A stretch of 64,000 nucleotides of DNA from Amycolatopsis endophytica (GTDB lineage Bacteria > Actinomycetota > Actinomycetes > Mycobacteriales > Pseudonocardiaceae): positions 372,001-436,000 of the forward strand of contig NZ_JACCFK010000002.1 in the NCBI RefSeq assembly GCF_013410405.1, written 5' to 3'. Position 1 is the stretch's first letter. The number at the start of each line of letters is the position of its first letter. The position numbers and the translations under genes are program-made. The notes beneath the pieces are model-generated. The model ran no database searches and had not been told where the DNA came from. It saw only the letters and a list, made by a program, of their open reading frames with translations. Shown here piece by piece: positions 54,327 to 62,265 of this stretch.

Positions 54327-55409
54327 TCACCCAGGTCGGTTCTCGAACCAGGGCGGTCGCGACACCACGAATTCGAGTCCGCGCTTTCCCCGCCGCAGTG
54401 TGTGCGACGGCGGCTCCCCGTACCGCTCCTGATACGCGGCCCCGAACCGGCCGAGGTGGCCGAAACCCCAGCGGAGCGCCACCGCGGACACGGTGAGGAC
54501 ATCGGGGTCTCCGTTGATCAGGTCGTCCCGTGCGCGGGCGAGCTTGACCTGCCGAAGGTACGCCATCGGCGGTATGCCGAACTCCCGGACGAACGCCTTC
54601 TCGAGCGCTCGCAGGCTGAGACAGGCGATCCTCGCGATGTCAGCCGCGCTGCCGACCTGCATGGGGTCGTCTTCGATCACGTCGACGACCCGCTGGATCG
54701 CGGAGGGAAGGCACGAGCCCCGGTCTTCGTCGAGCTTGTCCGAATAGTTGTGCGGTTGCGACATGAGCAGCGCCGACCGGACCAGTCGTCCCAGGTGCGA
54801 TGCCATGACCGGATGCTGCTGGGCGAGCTGGCTGGGCTGTCCGACGTCGTCTTGCAGGAGTCGCAGCACACGGGCGAAGTCGGCGCCTCGTCCCTTGGTG
54901 AGGTCCAGCTTGTCGCCGAACTCGATCGGCTCGACAACCCTTCTGCCGAGGATGGCGGACAGATCGTCCTCCAGATCGGCGCGGACGATCCGCATCGCCA
55001 TCAACGTACTGTCGTCGGTCCAGCGTTCGAACCGCCACGGCGCGCTGGGCGACAGGACAGCAGCAGTGGTACGGGACACGGATGCGGACCGGCGGCCCGA
55101 AACGACGTCGACGGATCCCGATGGCGCATAGCAGAACACGTAGAACGACGGTGGCGGAACTTCCAGCCGGACGTCGGACTTGAAGTTGCTGTACCCGATC
55201 CTGAGCCGCTCGGCGTTCAGCACCCGCATGCTGAATCCGAGTCGGCCTCGTTCGACCGCCGTCAGGTGGTGGGGTGCGTACACGCTGGTGAGGAAATCGC
55301 GGGCCTCATCGAGGTCGTCGGTGCGCACGAGACCTCCCGAAGTGGCTCGTTGCCCCTTCGCGACCTGTTGTGCGAGCGCGTGGGCCTCGGACGCGTGCCT
55401 CGACGCCAT
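54327..55409 (-). CDS. AraC family transcriptional regulator
   Basis: This protein of about 360 residues has an N-terminal AraC-binding-like domain (residues about 20-220, with DEARDFLTSVYAPHHLTAVE). The C-terminal pair of HTH motifs at about residues 260-355 includes ADIARIACLSLRALEKAFVR and VALRWGFGHLGRFGAAYQER. This arrangement resembles activators of aromatic catabolic genes. I chose MASRHASEAH at 55409; an earlier start at 55493 is possible. It is adjacent to the end of the catabolic operon (55560-60925) and is its likely activator. Confidence 0.85.
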   Translation of the reverse strand: MASRHASEAHALAQQVAKGQRATSGGLVRTDDLDEARDFLTSVYAPHHLTAVERGRLGFSMRVLNAERLRIGYSNFKSDVRLEVPPPSFYVFCYAPSGSVDVVSGRRSASVSRTTAAVLSPSAPWRFERWTDDSTLMAMRIVRADLEDDLSAILGRRVVEPIEFGDKLDLTKGRGADFARVLRLLQDDVGQPSQLAQQHPVMASHLGRLVRSALLMSQPHNYSDKLDEDRGSCLPSAIQRVVDVIEDDPMQVGSAADIARIACLSLRALEKAFVREFGIPPMAYLRQVKLARARDDLINGDPDVLTVSAVALRWGFGHLGRFGAAYQERYGEPPSHTLRRGKRGLEFVVSRPPWFENRPG

Positions 55410-55559
55410 CGTCGAGTACCTCCCACTCGGCTTCGGGTGGCACAGCAAGGATGGTCGGTGATCACCCTTCGGCAACATGGTAATGCTTCGCACTCCGGTC
55501 GACAGTCCGGAAAACGAACCGCATCAGCCGGAGTTCGACCGGGACCCCAGGCCGGCCGT

Positions 55560-56654
55560 TCAGGTCAGCGAGCTGACAGGTCGGTTCTGCACCGCGAGGA
55601 CCGTGAGGTCGGGCCGGGCTAGCTGCAGCGCCGTCGCCGGCCCGGTGAGCAGCCGGACGGACCGGTACCCGAGGTCAGCGACGATCGCACCGGCAGCGCC
55701 GGCATCGGCGGTCGTCCAGGTGTGCCCGTCGAGCGCGTCGAGCACCCGCGCTCCCGGCCTGCGCAGGTAGACCAGCACACCACCCTCCTGGGCGATGACG
55801 GCCGCCGATTCAGCGATACGCCGAGCGCAGTCACAGTGCGTAGTCTTGACGATGTCGCCGGTGATGCACTCGGCGTGCACCGCCACGAGCGGCACACTCG
55901 TCCGCGGCCGTCCGACCAGCGCGATGTGCTCGGCGCCGGTGACCTCGTCGCGGTATCCGACCGCGTCGAGCTGCCCGTGCACGGTCGGCAACCGCGCGTT
56001 GGTGACCCGGGTGACACGTCCTCGTTCCCCGTCGCCGAAGCGCAGCCGGTGCTCGACCAGCTCCGGTATCTGAATGACGGGCAGGTCGTGCCGGGCCGCG
56101 AGCAGGGCCACGTCCTCGTCGCCGGCCGTCCCCACGCCCTCGCCGACCAGCCGGGCGGTCAGCGCCACTGGCGGAAACCCAGCGAGGCGGCACAGGTCCA
56201 CGCCTGCCTCGGCGTGCTCGGGCCGTCCGACGACACCATCGGCATGGACCGTCAGCGGCAGCAGATGACCGGGCCGTATGAGATCGGCGGGGCCGCTGGC
56301 CGGATCGGCGAGCACCCGCGCGGTGCGCGCGCGGTCAGTCGCGCTGATACCGGTGGTGACGCCGTGTGCCGCGTCAACCGAGACGGTATAACGAGGACTT
56401 CGTGGATCCTGGTTGTCATGGACCATCGGGGGCAGGCCGAGTGCGCCGGCGCGCTCGGCCCGAAGGGGTGCGCAGAGGACCCCCGACGTGTGGCGGACCG
56501 TCCATGCGGTCCACCGCGGCTCGGCGAGTGCCGCGGGGAGGACGACGTCGTACTCGGTGCCGCCACCCACGAGAACCGGGCGTCCGGCACGCAATGCGGC
56601 CACGGCGTCAGCTACGCGGTCGTCCGTGACAAGGGGGACGGGCTCGGCGGACAT
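55560..56654 (-). CDS. Degenerate RibBA-like protein (DHBP synthase plus GTP cyclohydrolase II fold)
   Basis: This 364-residue protein shows the layout of RibBA. The first half resembles DHBP synthase with MVRHTSG-like WTVRHTSGVLCAPL, HDNQDPRSPRYTVSVDAAHG and the LIRPGHLLPL ending. Its metal-binding DDxxRENEGD is replaced by GGGTEYDVVL. The second half resembles GTP cyclohydrolase II with HAECITGDIVKTTHCDCARR (zinc cysteines kept). The following EGRGIGL is replaced by PGARVLD. It is therefore unlikely to perform both canonical reactions. It is the last gene of a flavin-using operon, and its ATG overlaps the flavin reductase stop. Confidence 0.85.
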   Translation of the reverse strand: MSAEPVPLVTDDRVADAVAALRAGRPVLVGGGTEYDVVLPAALAEPRWTAWTVRHTSGVLCAPLRAERAGALGLPPMVHDNQDPRSPRYTVSVDAAHGVTTGISATDRARTARVLADPASGPADLIRPGHLLPLTVHADGVVGRPEHAEAGVDLCRLAGFPPVALTARLVGEGVGTAGDEDVALLAARHDLPVIQIPELVEHRLRFGDGERGRVTRVTNARLPTVHGQLDAVGYRDEVTGAEHIALVGRPRTSVPLVAVHAECITGDIVKTTHCDCARRIAESAAVIAQEGGVLVYLRRPGARVLDALDGHTWTTADAGAAGAIVADLGYRSVRLLTGPATALQLARPDLTVLAVQNRPVSSLT

Positions 56655-57238
56655 CAGGACGCCAACGCGGACAGCGCGTGCAGCCCACTGCCGTGGAAGA
56701 CCAACGGGGCGACCTTTTCGTGTGGCTGCATGGCCTCGACTCGGAGCAGCACCAGGTCGTGGTCCCCCGCGCTGGCGACCGTGTCGATCGAACAGTCCAG
56801 CCACGCGGCCGCGCCGTGCAGGAGCACCGCACCTTCGCCGGTCGCGGTGTAGCCGATGCCGGCGAACCGGTCCCCCGTCTTCGAGGCGATCTGCCGGCAG
56901 GCCCGGTCGTGCGTCGTCCCGAGCACCGACAGCCCGAGCCGGGGCCGGTCGGCGAGAAGCGGCCAGGTCGTGGAGGTGTGCTGCACGCATACCGACACCA
57001 GCGGCGGGTTCATCGAGACCGCGACGAACGAACTCGCGACGATGCCGACCGGAGCGGCGTCGCGCAGCGCGCACACGGCCACCACCCCGCTCGGATAGGC
57101 GCCGTAGACCTGCCGCAGCGGGCCAGTCTCGTCCGGATCGGGAACGATCATCGCGGGCCTCCTGTCACGGCCGCGGGGTTCAGTCTCAGGAGTGACCGTG
57201 GCACGGCACTGTGCACCGACGGTCTCGACCGATGGCAT
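56654..57238 (-). CDS. Flavin reductase family protein
   Basis: This protein of about 194 residues has the flavin reductase-like split-barrel fold, with YGAYPSGVVAVCALRDAAPV near residue 45, GIVASSFVAVSMNPPLVSV near 65 and KTGDRFAGIGY near 120. It should use NAD(P)H to reduce FMN for a partner monooxygenase, probably the LLM encoded at 59834. Two starts are possible: ATG 57238 with GAGGAG, and ATG 57151 (MIVPDPDETG) with AGGAGG. The shorter form is the normal family length. Its stop overlaps the RibBA-like start. Confidence 0.88.
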   Translation of the reverse strand: MPSVETVGAQCRATVTPETEPRGRDRRPAMIVPDPDETGPLRQVYGAYPSGVVAVCALRDAAPVGIVASSFVAVSMNPPLVSVCVQHTSTTWPLLADRPRLGLSVLGTTHDRACRQIASKTGDRFAGIGYTATGEGAVLLHGAAAWLDCSIDTVASAGDHDLVLLRVEAMQPHEKVAPLVFHGSGLHALSALAS

Positions 57239-57283
57239 TGTTTTCTCCTCGTCAGCGGTTCAGCAGGTTCGGCGTTCCCCGGC

Positions 57284-58117
57284 CTACGCCGCTGCCAGAA
57301 ACTCACGGATCAGGCCACCGAGCCGGGCCGGCACCTCGAACTGGAGCAGGTGCCCGCAATCCGCGAACAGGTGCAGGTCCGCGTGTGGAAGGTGCTCGGC
57401 CAGGAAGAGCCCCGCGGCGGGCGAGATCGTCCCGTCGTCCTTCCCGTGCACCGCCAGGACCGCGTGCGGTATGCCGGCGAGCACCGACTCGTCGTAGACC
57501 GGTGCGGGCTCGCCGGTCGCCATGGCGGCCTCGAACGACCGCCGCACCTCCGGCCTGATCGCGACTGCGAAACGCTCCCTCACGTAGTCGTCGATGCCGC
57601 CGCCTCGGGACAGCTGGGCGGTCACGAGCGCGTGCATCGCCTCCTCGCTCGGGCTCTCGTAGAACGCGGTGAGCGTCCCCAGCTTGGCCTTGACCGGGGT
57701 TCCGCCCGCGCCCATCAGGACGATCCGCCCGAGCCGCTCGGGTGCGTGCACGGCCAGTTCGAGCGCCACGCGGGCGCCGTAGGAGTGTCCGGCCACGTGA
57801 ACCCGATCCAGTCCGAGCTCGTCCAGCAGCCGGAGCACCGCGTCGACGCGCCGCCGGAACCACGGCCCCGGGCCCGGAGGCAGCGTGTCCGGATGACTGC
57901 TGCCTCCGAATCCCACCAGATCGGGCATGATGCACCGGTACGTCGCGATGCCGGGCAGGATCGGCCGGAAGCTCAGCGCTCCCGTCGCGCCCGGTCCGGT
58001 CCCGTGCAGGAGCAGCAGCGGTTCGCCGCCGGGATCTCCCGCCATCGCGACGTGCGTCGTGTCCGGGCCGGTGGCCCGGTCCTCCGTCCGCACGGGAGCA
58101 AGCTCCGCAGAGGGCAT
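57284..58117 (-). CDS. Alpha/beta hydrolase of meta-cleavage product hydrolase type
   Basis: This 277-residue protein has LLLLHGTGPGATGALSF, where HGxGPG is typical of hydrolases acting on ring-cleavage products (BphD/HsaD/MhpC). It then has VAGHSYGARVALE (serine nucleophile), VHGKDDGTISP (acid) and FADCGHLLQFE (histidine). All three catalytic residues are present. It likely cleaves a C-C bond in a product of the LigB dioxygenase. The start MPSAELAP at 58117 has GGAAGAGG upstream; a longer frame to 58174 is less likely. Confidence 0.88.
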   Translation of the reverse strand: MPSAELAPVRTEDRATGPDTTHVAMAGDPGGEPLLLLHGTGPGATGALSFRPILPGIATYRCIMPDLVGFGGSSHPDTLPPGPGPWFRRRVDAVLRLLDELGLDRVHVAGHSYGARVALELAVHAPERLGRIVLMGAGGTPVKAKLGTLTAFYESPSEEAMHALVTAQLSRGGGIDDYVRERFAVAIRPEVRRSFEAAMATGEPAPVYDESVLAGIPHAVLAVHGKDDGTISPAAGLFLAEHLPHADLHLFADCGHLLQFEVPARLGGLIREFLAAA

Positions 58118-58125
58118 GATCGGTG

Positions 58126-58887
58126 CTACCTCTTCCCCAGGGTTCGGTGGAACAACTCGAGCGTGCGGTCCCACGAAACGGACGCCGCGTGCTGGTGATA
58201 GGCAGGCAGCTGCGGGAACATGAAGCCGTGATCGGCGCCGTCGAAGATCTCGACAGTCGCTTTCACCGGGGGCCTGCCCAGCTCGTCCCGGAGCGGCTTG
58301 TTCAGCTCGAGCGGGGAGAGCCTGTCGGCCGCGCCGAGTCCGACGAACAGCTCGGCGGGGATCTTCCCGACGCTCCGATGGGGCGAGTCCGGATCATCCG
58401 TGACGCAGTTCGACGGGTGCAGCGCCGAGCCTGCCGCGAATCCTGCGGGGTCGGAGGCGAGCAACCGCAGGGTGAAGCGCGCACCCATGCAGAACCCCAT
58501 GGCGGCTTTGGCGTTCATGTCGGCGGCGGGGTCCTTCGCGGTGACCTCCAGCATCGCGGCCGTGTCGGCAAGCACCATGTCGTCGCCGAGCGAGGTGACC
58601 GCCGCCATCAGCCGATCGAATTCCGGTGATCCCGGCCCTTGGCCGATCCCGGCCAGGTCGAAGGAAATCTGATGACCGAGCCGGTGGTAGAGATCCGGCA
58701 GAACGGCGTAATATCCGGCACCCGCCAGTTTGCGGCTGACGTCGTGGATGTCCTCGCGCAGCCCCGGCCCGTCGTGGTAAACGATGACCACCGGAAACGG
58801 GCCACTACCGTCGGGATGGCGAACCGTGACCGCCATCGGCCCGTCATCGGTCAGTACGACTTCTTCTTTCTCCACCAATTCTCTCAC
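58126..58887 (-). CDS. Dienelactone hydrolase family protein
   Basis: This 253-residue protein has the dienelactone hydrolase fold. The cysteine nucleophile is in AAMGFCMGARFTLRL near residue 135, with ADRLSPLE and DGADHGFMFP giving the aspartate and histidine. It hydrolyses lactones or related enol esters. The start is GTG at 58887, overlapping the dioxygenase stop by four bases. Two hydrolases in one ring-cleavage operon suggest either a two-step hydrolysis or a branch. Confidence 0.87.
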   Translation of the reverse strand: MRELVEKEEVVLTDDGPMAVTVRHPDGSGPFPVVIVYHDGPGLREDIHDVSRKLAGAGYYAVLPDLYHRLGHQISFDLAGIGQGPGSPEFDRLMAAVTSLGDDMVLADTAAMLEVTAKDPAADMNAKAAMGFCMGARFTLRLLASDPAGFAAGSALHPSNCVTDDPDSPHRSVGKIPAELFVGLGAADRLSPLELNKPLRDELGRPPVKATVEIFDGADHGFMFPQLPAYHQHAASVSWDRTLELFHRTLGKR

Positions 58888-59837
58888 CTGGTCGTTTCTC
58901 GTGGTCGCGCCGTGGTCACCGCGAAGCCGATGATCCACTCGGGGACCGGCTGGTAGAACGAAGACCCGGTCCGGTAAGGCCCTGCGGTCTGCAGCGCGGC
59001 GTGGGCCGCGATCCACGAACGGACTTCGTGGATCGAACTGCCGCCCTGTTTGCCGAGCCACTCGACGTTCATCGCGTCGAACCAGGGCAGGTCGCCCTTC
59101 GCGAACTGCTGAAGAATCTGCTCGTCGAGATCAGGGTTCACTGGCAGCAGCGAGGACTCACCGCGCGCGAAGGCCTGGCCGGCCTGAAACACCGCCTCCT
59201 CGCGTGCCTCCTGCTCAGCCGGCGTTCGGCGTTTGTCCACGATGTACGCGACATCTTCCGGTGGCGACTGGCGCAGCCGCGGGACCGGCACATCGTGTGA
59301 CAAGCCGCCCGAGCCGACCAGCAGGACCTTCTGATCCAGCTTCCGGACGAACTCGCCCACCGCCGTGCCGAGGCGCCTGATGCGGCGCAACGGACCCAGC
59401 GGCTCGGCGACCGAGTTGATGAAGACAGGGATCACGGGTTTGGCCGCGCTCGAGCCCAACAGATTTTCCAGCGGCTGGGAGATGCCGTGATCGACGACCA
59501 TCTTCTCCGACATGGCGACGTCGAGATCCGCCGCCAGCAGGTGGACGACCAGATCGTCGGCGAGTGCTTGTGGCACGTCGAGCTCACCGGGACTGGTGTT
59601 GTAGTCACCGATGGCCGTAGCCGACAACCCGACACAGAACGGTGGCATGAGTTCATATCGGAAGCCCTGGTAGTGGTCAGGGCCGAAGATGACGATGAGG
59701 TCCGGGTCGAAAGCTTCCACGAACTGCCTCGCGTCGCGGAGAGCGCCGTCGACCCGCTGCACGACCGACTCGCCCGGGTCGCCCGACCCCAGCAACGGCG
59801 TGTGCGACATGCAGCACAAGGCCAGCTCGGACGTCAC
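58884..59837 (-). CDS. LigB-type extradiol ring-cleavage dioxygenase, MhpB-like
   Basis: This 317-residue class III extradiol dioxygenase closely follows MhpB in length and order. MSHTPLLGSGDPGESVVQRV is near the start, FDPDLIVIFGPDHYQGFRYE is near residue 43, and MVVDHGISQPLENLLGSS has the iron-region histidine. VLLVGSGGLSHDVPVP and the end PVPEWIIGFA follow. MhpB opens 3-(2,3-dihydroxyphenyl)propionate at the meta position. The substrate here may differ, as the neighbouring genes are not a normal mhp set. It starts at GTG 59837, overlapping the LLM stop. Confidence 0.9.
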   Translation of the reverse strand: MTSELALCCMSHTPLLGSGDPGESVVQRVDGALRDARQFVEAFDPDLIVIFGPDHYQGFRYELMPPFCVGLSATAIGDYNTSPGELDVPQALADDLVVHLLAADLDVAMSEKMVVDHGISQPLENLLGSSAAKPVIPVFINSVAEPLGPLRRIRRLGTAVGEFVRKLDQKVLLVGSGGLSHDVPVPRLRQSPPEDVAYIVDKRRTPAEQEAREEAVFQAGQAFARGESSLLPVNPDLDEQILQQFAKGDLPWFDAMNVEWLGKQGGSSIHEVRSWIAAHAALQTAGPYRTGSSFYQPVPEWIIGFAVTTARPRETTR

Positions 59838-60925
59838 GACTTCACCTTCAGAGAGCGCAAAGCCGGCACCACGTGCTCGCCGAACAACTGGTAGGAGCGC
59901 ATCGTCTGCTCCTTGGTGAGGGTGCCGAACGACCCCCAGTTGAGGAAGTTCCCGCAGCCGATGTGCTCGATCTGGCTCACGATCTGGTCGCGGACGGTCT
60001 CCGGCCTCCCCACGCAGATCGCCCCGATGTCGATGAGAGCGTCGAACGACACGTCCTCCCCGGCGAAGGGGCGGAAGAAGGACTGGTAGTGCTCGTAGCC
60101 GGAGGGCACGTTGTCGAGATCGTGGAACACAGCCGCTTCCTTGAACGCCGCGAACAGCGCGTCGAAGGCGGGCTCGGCGAGATCGCGCGCCTCCTGTTCG
60201 GAGTCCGCGATGAACACGTTGCGGCACACGCCCATGTCAGTGGGTTCGGCTTCACGACCGGCTTCCGCGGCCGCCTTCTTGTACTGCTCGAAAACCGCCC
60301 GCATGTTGTCGGTCGGCGAGAAGACCGAAGTGAACCGGAAATTCTGCCGGGCCGCCCAGCTCACTGTCTGCGGGCTCAGCGCCGTGACCCAGATCGGCAG
60401 ATCGGGCCGCAAGGGCCGAGGCCAGAGACTCACGTTGTCGTAGTTGTAGAACTCGCCCTTGAAGGTGAAGGCTTGTTCCTTCCAAGCAGACTGGATGAGC
60501 GCGACGGACTCCTCGAACCGGGCGCGCGTCTCCTCCATCTTGACGCCTTCGCGAATGAACTCGGGCTCGTCCACTCCACGTCCCAAGCCGACCTCGAGTC
60601 GGCCGCCGGTGAGGTAGTCGAGCATCGCGCCCTCTTCGGCAAGCCGGCGCGGGTTGTGGAACGCGGTGATGTTCGCCATCACCCCGATGTTCATCCGGCT
60701 GGTCCGCTGGGCCAGCGTCGCCACGAGCAGATTGGGCGAGGGGCTGATGCTGTACGGCGTGAAGTGGTGCTCGGAGAAGAAGACCCCATCGAATCCCAGG
60801 TCCTCGGCGGCGACCCACGATTCCAGCTTCCAGTCGTAGAGATCCTTGCACAACTGCGGGTCGAACTTCGCAGGGTCGGGATCGTACGGGTAGCTGAAAA
60901 TCTCGAAGAGCCAAGACTTGACCAC
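59834..60925 (-). CDS. LLM-class flavin-dependent monooxygenase, first gene of catabolic operon
   Basis: This 363-residue luciferase-like protein starts at GTG 60925 (MVKSWLFEIFSYPYDP). It has GFDGVFFSEHHFTPYSISPS near residue 44, RMNIGVMANITAFHNPRRLA near 75 and LTGGRLEVGLGRGVDEPEFI near 104. It probably uses FMNH2 supplied by the flavin reductase four genes away to oxygenate an organic ring. Its stop overlaps the dioxygenase start, so hydroxylation is probably followed by ring opening. It resembles the LLM at 53198 only in family features. Confidence 0.9.
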   Translation of the reverse strand: MVKSWLFEIFSYPYDPDPAKFDPQLCKDLYDWKLESWVAAEDLGFDGVFFSEHHFTPYSISPSPNLLVATLAQRTSRMNIGVMANITAFHNPRRLAEEGAMLDYLTGGRLEVGLGRGVDEPEFIREGVKMEETRARFEESVALIQSAWKEQAFTFKGEFYNYDNVSLWPRPLRPDLPIWVTALSPQTVSWAARQNFRFTSVFSPTDNMRAVFEQYKKAAAEAGREAEPTDMGVCRNVFIADSEQEARDLAEPAFDALFAAFKEAAVFHDLDNVPSGYEHYQSFFRPFAGEDVSFDALIDIGAICVGRPETVRDQIVSQIEHIGCGNFLNWGSFGTLTKEQTMRSYQLFGEHVVPALRSLKVKS

Positions 60926-61658
60926 TTAATTCTCCGTCCACTCTGACATTCGGCCGATTTCCGCGTCACGGTTCACGACCGGATCCGGTGCCGATCACGT
61001 TAGGGCGGACTGCCACGGTCCGACGAGCCGTTCTTCGTTCGAGGCTGTCCACTTTTCGCACCGGTCGCGGGCACATCAGAGGCGTGCGGATGAGCTGGAC
61101 GAACCTTGGCCACGGCCGGCGGTGCCGCGCTGTCCGTCGCCGGTTGCGGCGGTGGCGACATCGAATCAGCGGCGCCGGCACCCCACCGGTACCGTCGTCG
61201 GGAGAAACCCGCCTCACTGACAGCGCGGACCGCCGTCACCCGGTCAGGCGGGGTCGAAGTAGTCGCTCGCGCGGGTGCCCTCCGCGGCGCGAAACCAGGG
61301 CACGAGCAGCTCATGCACCGTCTCAAGTTCACCCGCCCACACCCTGACTTCAGAGGTCGCCCTCGTTGTCGACGGGGCTGCCCGGGCGCCGGGGCGGCAC
61401 TGCTGCCCGTTAGTGAGCTCGAAGACCTTGTCGTAATCCCCGCGCCGCTCGGCATGGCGCTGGACCTTGACCTGGTCGAGCCCAGCCGAGCGTCTCGCGC
61501 GTGCTGCGGCTGGAGATCGGCCGGTCGCGACATCGGTCCAGCCGGGCAGGCAACGATGAACCCCTCGTCAATCAGCTCGACAGCGGCTCGTCCGGCGGGA
61601 TCCAGATCACTTTCGCTATAGCTTTACGAAAAGCTATAACAAAAGCTACGGTGGTGTC
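60926..61658. other. Long non-coding region with gene debris
   Basis: No intact gene is seen in this 730-base gap. On the plus strand around 61095-61160 a reading LATAGGAALSVAGCGGGDIE looks like a lipoprotein signal with a lipobox (LSVAGC), but it is not followed by a conserved protein. On the minus strand around 61245-61490 a reading ends with VWAGELETVHELLVPWFRAA and EGTRASDYFDPA, which looks like the C-terminus of an unrecognised protein without a start. The MarR operator lies at the right end. The promoter of the catabolic operon must also be here, although I cannot place it. Confidence 0.5.
61617..61638. promoter_or_regulatory. MarR-type operator
   Basis: Perfect 9-bp arms TATAGCTTT and AAAGCTATA with a 4-base spacer lie 21 bases before the MarR gene start, followed by an extra half-site AAAAGCT at 61641. 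This is the AT-richest stretch of the region. MarR proteins bind such palindromes. It may control the MarR gene and the divergent catabolic operon. Confidence 0.8.
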
Positions 61659-62147
61659 GTGACCAAGCGCGGAGAACACGGCTCTGCACGGAGCCGACCG
61701 AGCGTGTACGTAGGTTTCGCTCGCCACGTGGGCAGGTTCCACACGCTCCTCGATCGCGAAGTTGTGACAGCAGTGGGGAAACTGGGGCTGTCCCGATCCG
61801 AATTCGACGTGCTCACCGCGCTGCTGGCGACGGCGGAGGGAGAAGCACGCCCGGGAGACCTGTCCACGGGGCTTCTTCTCACCACAGGAGGCACGAGCAA
61901 CATCCTGCGCCGCCTGGAACGTGAACGGCTCGTCGAACGAGCGGGCGACAGCTCGGACCGGCGAAGCTATCGCATTCGCCTCACCCCCGCTGGTGCTGCC
62001 CGCGCAGGAGAGGCGCTGTCACTGGTCGACGCGCGGCTCACCCGGTTGCTCGCGTCGATGGACATCGACGCCATCCGGTCAGGTACCGAGATCCTGCACG
62101 AACTGCTGACACAGCTGGGCGAGGACGGTCCCGTCCACCAGTTCTGA
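61659..62147 (+). CDS. MarR family transcriptional regulator
   Basis: This 162-residue protein has the winged helix of MarR, with LSRSEFDVLTALLATAEGEA near residue 44. The DNA-recognition helix region is LLLTTGGTSNILRRLERERL near 72, and the wing is DRRSYRIRLTPAG. It starts at GTG 61659, just after a perfect inverted repeat. MarR repressors often sense aromatic acids or their CoA esters, which fits the neighbouring ring-cleavage operon. The ligand is inferred only. Confidence 0.92.
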   Translation: MTKRGEHGSARSRPSVYVGFARHVGRFHTLLDREVVTAVGKLGLSRSEFDVLTALLATAEGEARPGDLSTGLLLTTGGTSNILRRLERERLVERAGDSSDRRSYRIRLTPAGAARAGEALSLVDARLTRLLASMDIDAIRSGTEILHELLTQLGEDGPVHQF

Positions 62148-62265
62148 CTCCGCAGGCACGCCCCGCTGCTCGATCGCGCCGTCCCTCGCAGTCGGTTCGG
62201 GTTGCGCGTTCGTCGTCGCGGCTGCTGCCATCCTTCCCGAAACAACTGTCCGAACAGGATGACAC

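Noticed and set aside
60988..61347. Small plus-strand gene upstream of the catabolic operon
   Set aside because: The frame is arginine-rich with no domain, weak start and no conservation signal; the region looks non-coding.
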